Shown piece after piece: positions 8,529 through 16,698 of a stretch of 35,621 nucleotides of DNA. The notes beneath the pieces were generated by a model. That model made no database searches and was not told the origin of the DNA. It worked only from the letters and a program-made list of their open reading frames with translations. This stretch comes from Candidatus Zipacnadia bacterium (GTDB lineage: Bacteria; Armatimonadota; Zipacnadia; Zipacnadales; UBA5352). The stretch is taken from assembly GCA_029820945.1 (NCBI GenBank), contig JALGUJ010000040.1, positions 1 through 35,621 on the forward strand, in the 5' to 3' direction. The translations under genes and the position numbers were made by a program. Within the stretch, counting starts at the first letter, position 1. Each line of letters opens with the position of its first letter.

Positions 8529-11500
8529 ATGCAACGAACGCGACTCAGCATCGCCGTCCTGTTGGCGCTGTCGGCATCCCCCATAGCGCATGGCGACTTC
8601 TACGTGGCACCGGATGGCTCCGATGAGAATCCGGGCGGCCTTGAGGCGCCCTTCGCGACGCTCCATCGCGCCGCCGAGGCCGTCCGCGCGCTCAAGGCGG
8701 CCGAGGGGCTGCCCGAGGGCGGCGTGACCGTCTGGCTGCGCGGCGGCACCTACGAGCTTCCCGAGCCCCTGGTCCTCGGCGCCGACGATGGCGGCGAGGA
8801 GGGCAGGCCCGTGACCTGGCGGGCCTACGAGGGGGAGGAGTGCGCCATCAGCGGCGGCCGCGCCATCCCGGCCGGCGCCTTCTCGCCCGTCGAGGACGAT
8901 GCCCTGCTGCGGCGCCTGGTCCCCGAGGCGCGCGGCGAGGTCCTCCAGGCCGATCTGGCGGCGCTGGGCATCGGCTACCTGCCCGAGCTGCCGGACAGGT
9001 TCCGCGGATTCACCGGCGAGCACCCCGTGCTGCTGGAGGTCTTCATGGCCGGGGAGCGCATGCAGCTCGCGCGCTGGCCGAACGAGGGCTTCGCGCACTT
9101 CGACGAGATCGTGGACTTCGGCTCCGGCCTGCGCGACCGTGAGGGCCCCGAGCGCCCCGGCGTCTTCACCTACACCGGCGACCGCCCGGAGCGCTGGGAC
9201 GTCGAGAAAGGCGTGTGGCTCAACGGCTTCTGGGCGCGTGCCTACCTGTGCACCGTCGTGAAGGTGGGCGAGATCGACACCGAGACGAAGCAGATCCAGC
9301 TCGCGGTCCCGCTCCACTACGGCCTCGACACCTGGGGCGCGAAGCGCTTCTACGCCCTCAACCTGCTCGAGGAGCTGGACACCCCCGGCGAGTGGTATCT
9401 CGACCGGGACCATGGCACGCTCTACTTCTGGCCGCCCGCCCCGCTCGACGAGGGGCCGGTCGTCGTCTCCGTGCTCACCGAGCCGATCGTGCGCATGGAC
9501 GGCGCCTCCCACGTCACGCTGCGCGGGCTGACCATCGAGTGCGGGCGCCAGGACGCGGTCTCGATCGCCGGGGGCACGGGCAACCGCGTGGTCGGCTGCA
9601 CCATCCGCAACGTCGGCCGCCACGCCGTCGAGATCGCGGGCGGCACCGACCATGGCGTCATCGGCTGCGACATCCACCACGTCGGCTACGGCGGCGTCCA
9701 CATGTCCGGCGGCGACCGCCAGACGCTCGCGCCCGCCGGCCACTTCGCCGAGAACAACCACATCCACCACACGAGCGTGATCCGCCGCACCCACGCCGGG
9801 CCGCTGCGGCTGGCGGGCGTGGGCTGCCGCGCCTCACACAACCTTATCCACCACGAGCCGCACAGCGCCGTCTGGTATCGCGGCAACGACCATCTCATGG
9901 AGTTCAATGAGATCTACTGGTGCCACACCGAGACCACCGAGGGCGGCGTCTTCTACACCGGCCGCAACTGGACCTACCGCGGCAACGTGATCCGCCACAA
10001 CTACATCCACCACATCAACGACAGCCTGGAGGGCAGCCCGACCTCAGTGAACGTGGTTCACCTCGACGACGCGGTCTCGGGCACCACCTTTGAGGGCAAC
10101 CTGTGCCGCCTGTGCGGCCGCGGGGTCTCCATCTGTGGCGGCCCCGACAACATCGTGGACAACAACATCTTCGTGGACTGCAAGGTTGGCGTCGGCCTCA
10201 GCGCCCGCGGCATCCAGTGGTGGGAGTACACCCGCCATCCCGACGGCACCGTCACCGCCATCGATACCCGCACCGGCAGGCCCAGCGATACGCTCTTGCG
10301 CACCCTCGAGCAGGTGCCCTACCAGGAGCCGCCGTGGACGAAGTACCCCCACATGGCCGACTTCCTCGCCCCTGAGCGCGATCCGGTCGGCGCGCCCTGG
10401 TTCTGCCGCGTCACGCGCAACATCTCCGCCGGCGCCGGCAAGCTCCTCAGCGTCAGCAACCGCGTCGAGGACCACTGGGTGACCATCGCCGACAACTGGG
10501 ACGAGGGCGATCCCGGGTTCGTGGACCTCGAGGGCGGCGACTTCCGCCTCCGCGACGACGCGCCCGCCCGTGCCATCGGCTTCGAGGACATTCCGCTGGA
10601 CGAGATCGGGCTCTACCAGGACGAGCGCCGCGCCTCCTGGCCGGTGACCGCCGAGCCGCCGCCCGAGGGCTGGCGCCCGCGCTGGCTCCTCCAGTGGGAG
10701 CAGGAGCAGAGGATGACCGCCGTCCCGGTCTTTCCGGTGCAGCGCGTCTCGGGCCAGATCACCATCGACGGGCAGGTCTCCGATGAGGAGTGGAACCCCG
10801 ACGGCTCCCATCGGCAGGCCCAGGTCATCTGGGGCACCGACGGCTCCGAGGTGCCGCTGCCGGGCACCGCCTGGCTTGAGGTCGATGGCGAGCACCTGTA
10901 TGTGGCCTTCGTCAACCCGGTTGACCCCGAGGCGGGGGTGACCGGCGGCCGGCGCTGGGGGCAGAGCGACGCGGTCGAGGTCGCCCTGGCACCGGTCGAT
11001 GGCACACAGATCGGCGACATCCTGGTCCTGCGCGGCTACTCCGACGGCCACGCCGAGAGCAGCGACGAGGCCGGTGCGCCCAGGTCCGTGGTCGAGCGGG
11101 CGATCGAGGGGGTCGAGTATGCTGCGCAGGTGACGGGCGACGAACGGTGGAGCGCGGAGTGGCGCATCCCGTTCGCCTCGCTGGGCGTCGCGCCGCAGAC
11201 GGCTCCGCGGCTGCTCTTCAACCTGAGCGTGCGCAATGTCGCCGCCGACCTCTGGGCCATGTGGAAGCGCGCCGGGGGCTACACCTGGGAGGTGCGCAGG
11301 GGCGGTCTGCTCTGGCTCGCGCCCTTCGGGGACATCGTCTTCAACGGCGGCATGCCCGCGCAGGCCCGCATCGACGTCGAGTCGCGCACCGAGGGCCTGA
11401 CGCTCGAGCCGCGCGCGGGCTGCCAGGTCGCCACCTGGGCCAAGCCCCCCGGCCATCGCCTCACCGGTGACACCGACACGCTGCCCGCCGACTCCTGGCG

Positions 11501-11861
11501 CGAGTTCGAGTACAGCTTCGTCCCCGCCGCCGACGGCACGGTCGATGTCCAGCTCATGGCCCAGGGGCACCTCAGCGCCACGGGCGGTGATTATGTCCCG
11601 CTCTGGGTCTACTTCGACGACGTGCGCGTGGAGGGCGCGGAGATCGTCAACGGCGGCTTCGAGCAGCGCCAGGCCGGCGTGCCCGCCGGCTGGGCCAACT
11701 CCGACAATGGAGGCTGGCTCATCGTCGATGCCGAATCGGCCCACTCGGGCGAGTGCTCGGTGAAGGTCTGGCACAACGGCCGGTGGCGCCAGAGCCTTGA
11801 CGTAACGGCCGGCACGCCCGTGACCATCCGCGCCATGGTCCGCGCCGAGCCGACGCCGTGA
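8529..11861 (+). CDS. Exported right-handed parallel beta-helix protein with CBM9-like and C-terminal carbohydrate-binding modules
   Basis: The 1110-residue product has a signal peptide (MQRTRLSIAVLLALSASPIAHG) and an ideal ribosome site GAGGAGG 7 bases before ATG 8529. The mature protein opens with FYVAPDGSDENPG and PFATLHRAAEAVRAL, the usual entry of pectate-lyase-like beta-helices. Helix turns run through about residues 320-580 (for example HVTLRGLTIECG, NRVVGCTIRNVG, HGVIGCDIHHVG). Around 735-930 lies a CBM9/DOMON-like sandwich (ITIDGQVSDEEWNPDG, LYVAFVNPVDPEAG, WSAEWRIPFASLG). Residues about 940-1110 form a jelly-roll-like binding module ending with EIVNGGFEQRQAG and a VWHNG segment. It probably acts as a lyase or hydrolase on extracellular polysaccharide; the catalytic residues are not assignable. 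The downstream BNR gene is 64 bases away, suggesting co-transcription. Confidence 0.9.
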   Translation: MQRTRLSIAVLLALSASPIAHGDFYVAPDGSDENPGGLEAPFATLHRAAEAVRALKAAEGLPEGGVTVWLRGGTYELPEPLVLGADDGGEEGRPVTWRAYEGEECAISGGRAIPAGAFSPVEDDALLRRLVPEARGEVLQADLAALGIGYLPELPDRFRGFTGEHPVLLEVFMAGERMQLARWPNEGFAHFDEIVDFGSGLRDREGPERPGVFTYTGDRPERWDVEKGVWLNGFWARAYLCTVVKVGEIDTETKQIQLAVPLHYGLDTWGAKRFYALNLLEELDTPGEWYLDRDHGTLYFWPPAPLDEGPVVVSVLTEPIVRMDGASHVTLRGLTIECGRQDAVSIAGGTGNRVVGCTIRNVGRHAVEIAGGTDHGVIGCDIHHVGYGGVHMSGGDRQTLAPAGHFAENNHIHHTSVIRRTHAGPLRLAGVGCRASHNLIHHEPHSAVWYRGNDHLMEFNEIYWCHTETTEGGVFYTGRNWTYRGNVIRHNYIHHINDSLEGSPTSVNVVHLDDAVSGTTFEGNLCRLCGRGVSICGGPDNIVDNNIFVDCKVGVGLSARGIQWWEYTRHPDGTVTAIDTRTGRPSDTLLRTLEQVPYQEPPWTKYPHMADFLAPERDPVGAPWFCRVTRNISAGAGKLLSVSNRVEDHWVTIADNWDEGDPGFVDLEGGDFRLRDDAPARAIGFEDIPLDEIGLYQDERRASWPVTAEPPPEGWRPRWLLQWEQEQRMTAVPVFPVQRVSGQITIDGQVSDEEWNPDGSHRQAQVIWGTDGSEVPLPGTAWLEVDGEHLYVAFVNPVDPEAGVTGGRRWGQSDAVEVALAPVDGTQIGDILVLRGYSDGHAESSDEAGAPRSVVERAIEGVEYAAQVTGDERWSAEWRIPFASLGVAPQTAPRLLFNLSVRNVAADLWAMWKRAGGYTWEVRRGGLLWLAPFGDIVFNGGMPAQARIDVESRTEGLTLEPRAGCQVATWAKPPGHRLTGDTDTLPADSWREFEYSFVPAADGTVDVQLMAQGHLSATGGDYVPLWVYFDDVRVEGAEIVNGGFEQRQAGVPAGWANSDNGGWLIVDAESAHSGECSVKVWHNGRWRQSLDVTAGTPVTIRAMVRAEPTP

Positions 11862-11880
11862 GGCCCGTCACACCATCCGC

Positions 11881-11899
11881 GCCGGGCGTCCTGCCCGGC
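11881..11899. repeat. Short palindrome between the beta-helix and BNR genes
   Basis: Bases 11881-11887 pair with 11893-11899 (7 bp, GCCGGGC/GCCCGGC) around loop GTCCT. It lies in the 64-base gap between two genes that otherwise look co-transcribed. It resembles the 8432-8453 element in its GGGCGTCC core. Confidence 0.5.
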
Positions 11900-11925
11900 A
11901 CCGGTCCCGCCAAGGTGGTCTCGCG

Positions 11926-13752
11926 ATGCAAAGAAGAGCCCTGACGGCTCTGCTCGTTTGCACCGCCACTATCTGGAGCGTAGCGAACTCGCGGGGCGAT
12001 GGGGACGTGATCGAGATCATTCCCGGCGTGGACGAGCGCGGCGCCCGGAACCAGATCGATCGCATCGACCTGCGTGGTGTGCGGCCCGGCTCGCGCATGG
12101 AGCCGGGCATCACCACGCGCCTCTACGGCCCCGGGGGCCCGCGCAACATGGTGACCTTCTGGACCGAGCTCGCCGAGCCCGGCGTGCTGGCGCTGGACGT
12201 GCGTGCCGCGTCGGCGGGCGGCGCCGACCTGGCCATCCGCGTCGGCGAGCGATGGTTCCTTCACCCCTTCCGGGGCGGCGAGGGCACCATCCAGGTGGGC
12301 GCGCTCTACGGCGTGCCGGTCCCGGCCGGCCCCTGCGAGACGCTCGTCAAGGCCGTCGCCGGCACCGTCGTCGTCGATCGCTACCTGCTCTATCCCACTG
12401 AGGACGTGCCGCCTGACCTGGAGGTGACGCTCATGTCCAACGAGATCAACCTGGGCACCGCCGATGGCTTCCACGGCATCTGGTACTACAACCAGCCGCT
12501 CGACAACGAGTACGTGTACAAGTACAGCGGCGGGCTGGGCACCTACTGCGCCAAGCACATTCCCTTCGCTATCCACTCGGCTGAGGCAAACCGGACGTTC
12601 TTCGTCTACGGTGGCACCTCGCCCGATGAGCGCAACCTGCTCATCATGGCCTCGTGCTACGATCACGCCACCGGGATGGTCCAGCGCCCGCGCATCCTCA
12701 TCGACAAGGGCACCTCCGATGCGCACGACAACCCCGTGATCTCGCTCGGCGATGACGGGCGCGTCTGGGTCTTCGCCAGCGCCCACGGCACCTCGCGGCC
12801 CTCGTACATCCTGCGCGGCCGCGAGCCACACTCGGTGGAGGCCTTCGACCTGCTGGACGTGACCAACTTCTCCTACCCGCAGGTGCATCGGGTCCCGGAG
12901 GGCTTCTTCTTCTTCCAGACCCTCTACCACGGCGGGCGCTTCCTGCATTTCCAGACCAGCCCCGATGGCGTCCGGTGGACCGAGCCGGTGCGCCTCGCCG
13001 CCATCGAGCAGGGCCACTACCAGGTCAGCAACTGCCGGGGCGCCACCGCAGCCACCGCCTTCAACTACCACCCCGAGCCGCAGGGCCTCAACTGGCGCAC
13101 GAACCTCTACTACATGGTCAGCGACGACATGGGGGAGACCTGGCATGGCGCCGCCGGGCAGCCCATCGAGATCCCGCTGACCGTGGTGCAGAACGCCGCG
13201 CTGGTGCACGACTACGCCGCCGATGGGCTGCTCGTGTACATGAAGGACCTCACCTTCGACGCCGAGGGCCGGCCGATCATTCTCATCGTCACCTCACCCG
13301 GCTTCGAGTCCGGCCCGCAGAACGACCCGCGCACCTGGACCACCGTGCACTGGACGGGCGAGCAGTGGCGCATGCGGGAGATCACGACCTCCGACAACAA
13401 CTACGATACCGGCTGCCTGCTGGTGGGCGAGGACGGGAGCTGGACCGTCATCGGCCCCACCGAGACCGGGCCGCAGCCGTATAACCCCGGGGGAGAGGTC
13501 GCCATGTGGCGATCCACCGACGAGGGCGCGACCTGGAGCATGGTACGCCGGCTCACCCAAGGCAGCGAGTTCAACCACACCTACGTCCGCCGCGTGGTCA
13601 ATGCGCACCCCGACTTCGTGGCCTTCTGGGCGGACGGGCACGGGCGACAGCCGTCCGAGTCCCGCCTCTACTTCGCCGACCATGAGGGCCGGGCGTGGCG
13701 CCTGCCGACCAGCATGGAGGGCGAGTGGGCGCGTCCCGAGCCGGTCGAGTAG
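11926..13752 (+). CDS. Exported BNR-repeat beta-propeller protein (BNR_4 type)
   Basis: The 608-residue product begins with a signal-peptide-like stretch (MQRRALTALLVCTATIWSVANS). Residues about 30-160 form an N-terminal beta-domain. From about 185 the sequence follows the BNR_4 propeller pattern: GFHGIWYYNQPLDNEYVYKY, SGGLGTYCAKHIPFAI, then Asp-box-like turns TSPDGVRW, SDDMGETW and STDEGATW. This fold occurs in sialidase-like hydrolases and in ulvan-lyase-type polysaccharide lyases, so the reaction is uncertain. Most residues of the HGIWYYNQP block are typical of the BNR_4 group found in environmental polysaccharide degraders. AAGGTGG about 11 bases before the ATG is the likely ribosome site. 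Position directly after the beta-helix gene suggests a shared extracellular substrate. Confidence 0.88.
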   Translation: MQRRALTALLVCTATIWSVANSRGDGDVIEIIPGVDERGARNQIDRIDLRGVRPGSRMEPGITTRLYGPGGPRNMVTFWTELAEPGVLALDVRAASAGGADLAIRVGERWFLHPFRGGEGTIQVGALYGVPVPAGPCETLVKAVAGTVVVDRYLLYPTEDVPPDLEVTLMSNEINLGTADGFHGIWYYNQPLDNEYVYKYSGGLGTYCAKHIPFAIHSAEANRTFFVYGGTSPDERNLLIMASCYDHATGMVQRPRILIDKGTSDAHDNPVISLGDDGRVWVFASAHGTSRPSYILRGREPHSVEAFDLLDVTNFSYPQVHRVPEGFFFFQTLYHGGRFLHFQTSPDGVRWTEPVRLAAIEQGHYQVSNCRGATAATAFNYHPEPQGLNWRTNLYYMVSDDMGETWHGAAGQPIEIPLTVVQNAALVHDYAADGLLVYMKDLTFDAEGRPIILIVTSPGFESGPQNDPRTWTTVHWTGEQWRMREITTSDNNYDTGCLLVGEDGSWTVIGPTETGPQPYNPGGEVAMWRSTDEGATWSMVRRLTQGSEFNHTYVRRVVNAHPDFVAFWADGHGRQPSESRLYFADHEGRAWRLPTSMEGEWARPEPVE

Positions 13753-13965
13753 CGGCCCGCCCCGGCACCTCTGCCGCCATCGCCGTGCCACCGCCGCCCT
13801 CATCGGCGGAGCCTTCCCCCCTGTGCCGTCTCCGCTCGGGCTTCGCCTCTTCGCTGATGGCCGGTAGCCGATGGCGCGCGGGCAAATCCGCATGCAAGAT
13901 TCGCCCCGGTTGTGTGTACATCTAGTGGGAGAGGACATCACGCGAACCCACGGAGGCGGGATGCC

Positions 13966-14610
13966 ATGCTCGGTGATCGCGACATCCACGAGGTGCTCAG
14001 GCGCGTGCGCGAGCACTGCGAGCGAGCGACGGGGCGCCTGGAGCCCGAGGAGCTCGAGCGGCTTGCCGACCTGCTGCTGCGCCTGTTCGGCCCGGATCCG
14101 GAGTACCCAATCCGCACCAGCCTGGAGCACCGGACGCAGAGCATCCACTCGCTCGATGATCTGCACGACCCGGTGGGCCGCCGCGCCAACGCCCAGCCTG
14201 CGGCCCTGGACACGGGGCCGTCGCTGCAGGCGCTGATCTCGCGGCTGTTGGTCGCCGCGAAGCTGGTGAGCCGCAGGCAGCGCCAGGTCGCGCGCCTGCA
14301 CCTGTACGGCCACACGCTGGAGGAGACCGCCGAGCTGCTCGGGGTCCCGCTCAGCACGGTCACGGCGCGCTGGCGCTGCGCGAAGCGCAGCCTGCAGCGC
14401 GCCCTCCGCGACGTGCCGCCCGCCGACTGGCTGGCGTGCCCGTGCCAGGACCAGGAGATCGCCCGCGCGCAGGTGAGGGACACCTTCCGCGAGGATCAAT
14501 GCCGCTGCTGCTACAGCCCTCCCCGCCACTGCCCGCGGGGGAAGGAGCGCTGCCGCACCACCGGCGTGTGTGGCGGCCGGGGGACCACGCGCTCGCCCAC
14601 CTGCGTCTAG
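13966..14610 (+). CDS. Sigma-70 region-4-like HTH regulator with cysteine-rich C-terminal tail
   Basis: The 214-residue product starts at ATG 13966, 9 bases after GGAGG. An N-terminal helical part (1-45) is followed by a linker and then a sigma-70 region-4-like helix-turn-helix at about 100-148: SRRQRQVARLHLYGHTLEET, AELLGVPLSTVTARWRCAKR. The final 57 residues hold nine cysteines (C158, C160, C179, C181, C182, C189, C196, C202, C213), partly as CPRGKERC and TTGVC, which could bind zinc or an iron-sulfur cluster. Sigma region 2 is not seen, so it is more likely a DNA-binding regulator than a full sigma factor. It lies 485 bases upstream of flp on the same strand and is the obvious candidate local regulator of the pilus locus; that is inference from position. 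No standard family name was recognised. Confidence 0.8.
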   Translation: MLGDRDIHEVLRRVREHCERATGRLEPEELERLADLLLRLFGPDPEYPIRTSLEHRTQSIHSLDDLHDPVGRRANAQPAALDTGPSLQALISRLLVAAKLVSRRQRQVARLHLYGHTLEETAELLGVPLSTVTARWRCAKRSLQRALRDVPPADWLACPCQDQEIARAQVRDTFREDQCRCCYSPPRHCPRGKERCRTTGVCGGRGTTRSPTCV

Positions 14611-14899
14611 CGACTCGCCGAGCCCCGCGTCCCGTCATCTTCCCGTCAATGTTGCGGGCCTCGGTCGGGTCTGTCGATCAACATCGTGCCACATGTCGCC
14701 GATGGCGACTGTGAAGTATCGCCAAGGAACGCTGATACCCCGCGCTTTCTTGAGCCTGTCTTGAGTCTACTTTCTGACCGTCACGATCACCAGGAGCCCA
14801 TATGTCCCTTGCCCTCGCGGCTACCTTGAGGTGTTAGTGAGGTAACCATGCGCATTGCTGGAGACCAGAAAACTGCGGTTTTGATGTTTACTGGGACAC

Positions 14900-14927
14900 T
14901 TGACAGGAAATCATCCTGGTGTATACT
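14900..14927 (+). promoter_or_regulatory. Sigma70-type promoter of flp
   Basis: A consensus -35 box TTGACA (14900-14905) is followed after 16 bases by TATACT (14922-14927), one mismatch from TATAAT. Transcription should start near 14934, giving a leader of about 160 bases before the flp start codon. It is the best promoter match in the window, consistent with the high expression needed for a major pilin. The inverted repeat AAAAC-TGCG-GTTTT lies about 20 bases upstream and could be an operator. Confidence 0.8.
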
Positions 14928-14982
14928 CAAGGCGCGTGACTGGGGCATGTCGGATTGAGCGGATCTTGAGAAAGTGCGCTCG

Positions 14983-15051
14983 AGGCAGGGGGCCATGCGG
15001 CCCAACCGGGACCTGCCTGCCTGTGGGAGCCGAGGGTTCCTGTCGGGGAAC
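14983..15051 (+). promoter_or_regulatory. Structured 5' leader of the flp transcript
   Basis: Three stems can form: 14983-14989 with 15012-15018 (7 bp), enclosing 14990-14994 with 14999-15003 (5 bp, loop ATGC), followed by 15036-15040 with 15047-15051 (5 bp, loop TGTCGG). The ribosome site GAGGAGG lies 30 bases further on. It matches no riboswitch class known to me, including the GEMM cyclic-di-GMP type, whose conserved segments are absent. It may stabilise the pilin mRNA or control translation. Confidence 0.4.
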
Positions 15052-15095
15052 GGCGCGGCCTCAGCGGGTTGAAGCGAGAAGAGGAGGCGGACGAC

Positions 15096-15260
15096 ATGTT
15101 GGAGCTGCTCCACGATGAGGACGGTCTGACGACCGTCGAGTACGCGCTGCTCCTGGCCCTGGTGGTTGTTGCCGGCATCGCTGCCTGGCAGGGCCTGGGC
15201 AACACGGTCGAGAACACCGTGACCGAGTCCAGCGCCACGATCGCGAACGCGGCCAGCTAG
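15096..15260 (+). CDS. flp: Flp-family type IVb major pilin
   Basis: The 54-residue prepilin is MLELLHDEDG followed by LTTVEYALLLALVVVAG. The prepilin peptidase should cut after G10, leaving a mature pilin of 44 residues with the family glutamate and tyrosine at mature positions 5 and 6 and a hydrophobic helix of about 20 residues. The tail (NTVTESSATIANAAS) is short and polar, as in other Flp pilins. The ATG at 15096 is chosen because GAGGAGG lies 6-8 bases upstream; a TTG at 15069 in frame would put the ribosome site inside the gene. It is the first gene of the Tad locus, downstream of a strong promoter, and is followed by a strong hairpin. Confidence 0.95.
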   Translation: MLELLHDEDGLTTVEYALLLALVVVAGIAAWQGLGNTVENTVTESSATIANAAS

Positions 15261-15615
15261 CCCGGTCCGCTGCTGGTGGGCGCCGGACGGGTGGTGTGAT
15301 CGCCCGTGAGCCGGCCAAGGTTTCCCTGTCTCACAAGTGCAACGGGAGTTCCGGAGGCGCTTGCAGGAGACAGGACGTCCAGCCGGCGGTAGGTGAGGGA
15401 GCGGGCGACAGCTCCCTCACCTCGTCTCCCCCCCGAAGGCGCGCGCTGAGCCTCGGATCGATCGTCTCCCCTGGGACGGCGATGTGACGCCCCGATCTGG
15501 CCCAGGACGCGGGGATGACCCATAAGGAGCAGAAGGAGCAGGCGGAATGCGGGCCGGAAGACGCCGACCGCACCGGCTTGCGGGAGGATGATCCGGCGGA
15601 GGGCGATGGTTCCAG
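15261..15615 (+). other. Spacer between flp and the prepilin peptidase gene
   Basis: This 355-base gap holds no convincing gene. It contains the 12-bp hairpin at 15391-15422 described separately. A sequence rich in C (15428-15434) follows the hairpin. No second promoter was identified, so tadV and tadE are probably transcribed by read-through from the flp promoter. Confidence 0.5.
15391..15422 (+). terminator. Strong hairpin after flp (attenuator or mRNA 3'-end stabiliser)
   Basis: Bases 15391-15402 and 15411-15422 form a perfect 12-bp stem (AGGTGAGGGAGC and its complement) around an 8-base loop. The stem is followed by a pyrimidine-rich stretch (CGTCTCCCCCCC) rather than a T-run. Placed 130 bases after the pilin stop codon, it would let pilin mRNA outnumber the downstream machinery mRNA by partial termination or by blocking 3' exonucleases. 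Confidence 0.65.
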
Positions 15616-16134
15616 ATGGAAAATGTGCTGATCGCAGCGTGCATCGTACTGGCAGTAGCCGCCGCGTACACCGATGTCCGGTGGGGGAAGATCTTCAATA
15701 CCATGACGCTTCCCTTCGCCCTGTTGGGGCTCGTCCTGAACACGGTTTGGGGCGGCTGGGAGGGCTTGTTGTTGAGCCTGGGCGGGATCGCTGCGGGGTT
15801 CGCACTGTGGCTGGTGAGCAATTTCCTGGGACGCATCCTGGGCGGCGGGGACGTCAAGCTTCTGATGGCGTTCGGCGCGCTGTTGGGTCCGAAGTTCATG
15901 GCGCTGGCCTTCGTATGGGGGGCGCTGATCGGCGGCGTGCTGGCGGTGGCCGTTGCGATCAGACAGGGCCTGCTGTTGAAGACGCTCAAGCAGATGGGGA
16001 CGTCGATTTACCTGCGGGCCGCGGTGGCGGAGCCGATGGAGATCACGGAGAGGGCGGGCGAGGTGCGACTGCCCTACGCCATCGCGCTGGGCGCCGGCGC
16101 CCTGGTGGTCATCGCGATGCGGCTGTGCGCATGA
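15616..16134 (+). CDS. tadV: Tad prepilin peptidase (A24 aspartic protease)
   Basis: The 172-residue integral membrane protein is the short CpaA/TadV form without the methyltransferase domain. The two catalytic aspartates are D20 in YTDVRWGKIFN and D79 in the GGGDVKLL (GxGD) motif. Hydrophobic segments surround both. It cleaves the leader of Flp and of the TadE/TadG-type pseudopilins at the inner membrane. The ATG at 15616 lies about 13 bases after GGAGGG. It is the second Tad gene and is followed by tadE after 90 bases. Confidence 0.93.
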   Translation: MENVLIAACIVLAVAAAYTDVRWGKIFNTMTLPFALLGLVLNTVWGGWEGLLLSLGGIAAGFALWLVSNFLGRILGGGDVKLLMAFGALLGPKFMALAFVWGALIGGVLAVAVAIRQGLLLKTLKQMGTSIYLRAAVAEPMEITERAGEVRLPYAIALGAGALVVIAMRLCA

Positions 16135-16224
16135 CGGACTCGCGGGTTGACAGGGCAGGCAGGGGACGATGAGGGGGGCGGCGAGCGATCGCCGTGCCCG
16201 CCCTGGCGGTGAGAGGTGAGCAGC

Positions 16225-16698
16225 ATGACCGGCAGAGTGAGCACGAATCGCAGGCGCGGCACGTCCGCCGTGGAGCTCGCCATGGTGGCGCCGCTACTGA
16301 TCTTCCTGCTTTTCGGGATTATCGAGTTTGGCCTGATGGTCAAGGACCTGGTCGGCGTCAACCAGGCGGCGCGGGAGGGCGCGCGGGCGGCGGCGGTTGG
16401 TGCGACCCCGGCCACGCTCGACACGCGCATCGCAGGCGCCGCCCCTACCATTGACGGCAGCCAACTGAGCATCAGCTATGAGTGTCGCAGCTTCGATGAG
16501 AACAGCGGCACATGGGGGAGCTGGCGGACGCTGGGCGTCGCGGACGGCGAGAACGATGCCGAGAAGGGCGATCAGATCCGCATTACCATGAGCTACCCGC
16601 ACCGGCTCGTGACGGGCGGGCTGTTCGCGGGCCTGGCCGACGATCCCGAGAGCGGGACAGTGACGCTTAGAACCGCGATCGTGATGCAGCGCGAGTAG
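16225..16698 (+). CDS. tadE: TadE-like pseudopilin
   Basis: The 157-residue product has a basic N-terminus (MTGRVSTNRRRG) followed by TSAVELAMVAPLLIFLLFGI, the TadE signature. Cleavage after G12 by the prepilin peptidase would put E17 at mature position 5. The rest is a polar periplasmic domain rich in turns and strands. A GTG nine bases upstream (16216) is in frame, but the ATG at 16225 is better placed after GAGAGGTGAG. TadE proteins are minor components needed for Flp pilus assembly. It is the last gene before the internal promoter. Confidence 0.9.
   Translation: MTGRVSTNRRRGTSAVELAMVAPLLIFLLFGIIEFGLMVKDLVGVNQAAREGARAAAVGATPATLDTRIAGAAPTIDGSQLSISYECRSFDENSGTWGSWRTLGVADGENDAEKGDQIRITMSYPHRLVTGGLFAGLADDPESGTVTLRTAIVMQRE

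Larger units (their letters stand above)
14611..15095 (+). other. Regulatory region upstream of flp
   Basis: This 485-base gap is noticeably less GC-rich than its surroundings around 14740-14930, as expected for a promoter region. It contains a small palindrome (14695-14709, GTCGCC-GAT-GGCGAC), an AAAAC/GTTTT inverted repeat near 14868-14881, the flp promoter (14900-14927) and the structured leader (14934-15095). Two tiny frames with ribosome sites (14802-14837, 11 residues; 14848-14958, 36 residues) start before the promoter and are not counted as genes. Confidence 0.7.

Noticed and set aside
14802..14958. Two short frames (11 and 36 residues) with ribosome-site-like sequences before flp
   Set aside because: Both start upstream of the flp start point and have no recognisable sequence. 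They could be leader peptides of another transcript, but nothing supports that.
14934..15095. Cyclic-di-GMP riboswitch in the flp leader
   Set aside because: The conserved GEMM segments and tetraloop-receptor sequence are absent; only generic stems are seen.
16145..16175. TTGACA near 16145 as a promoter of tadE
   Set aside because: No acceptable -10 box is found at 16-18 bases downstream.
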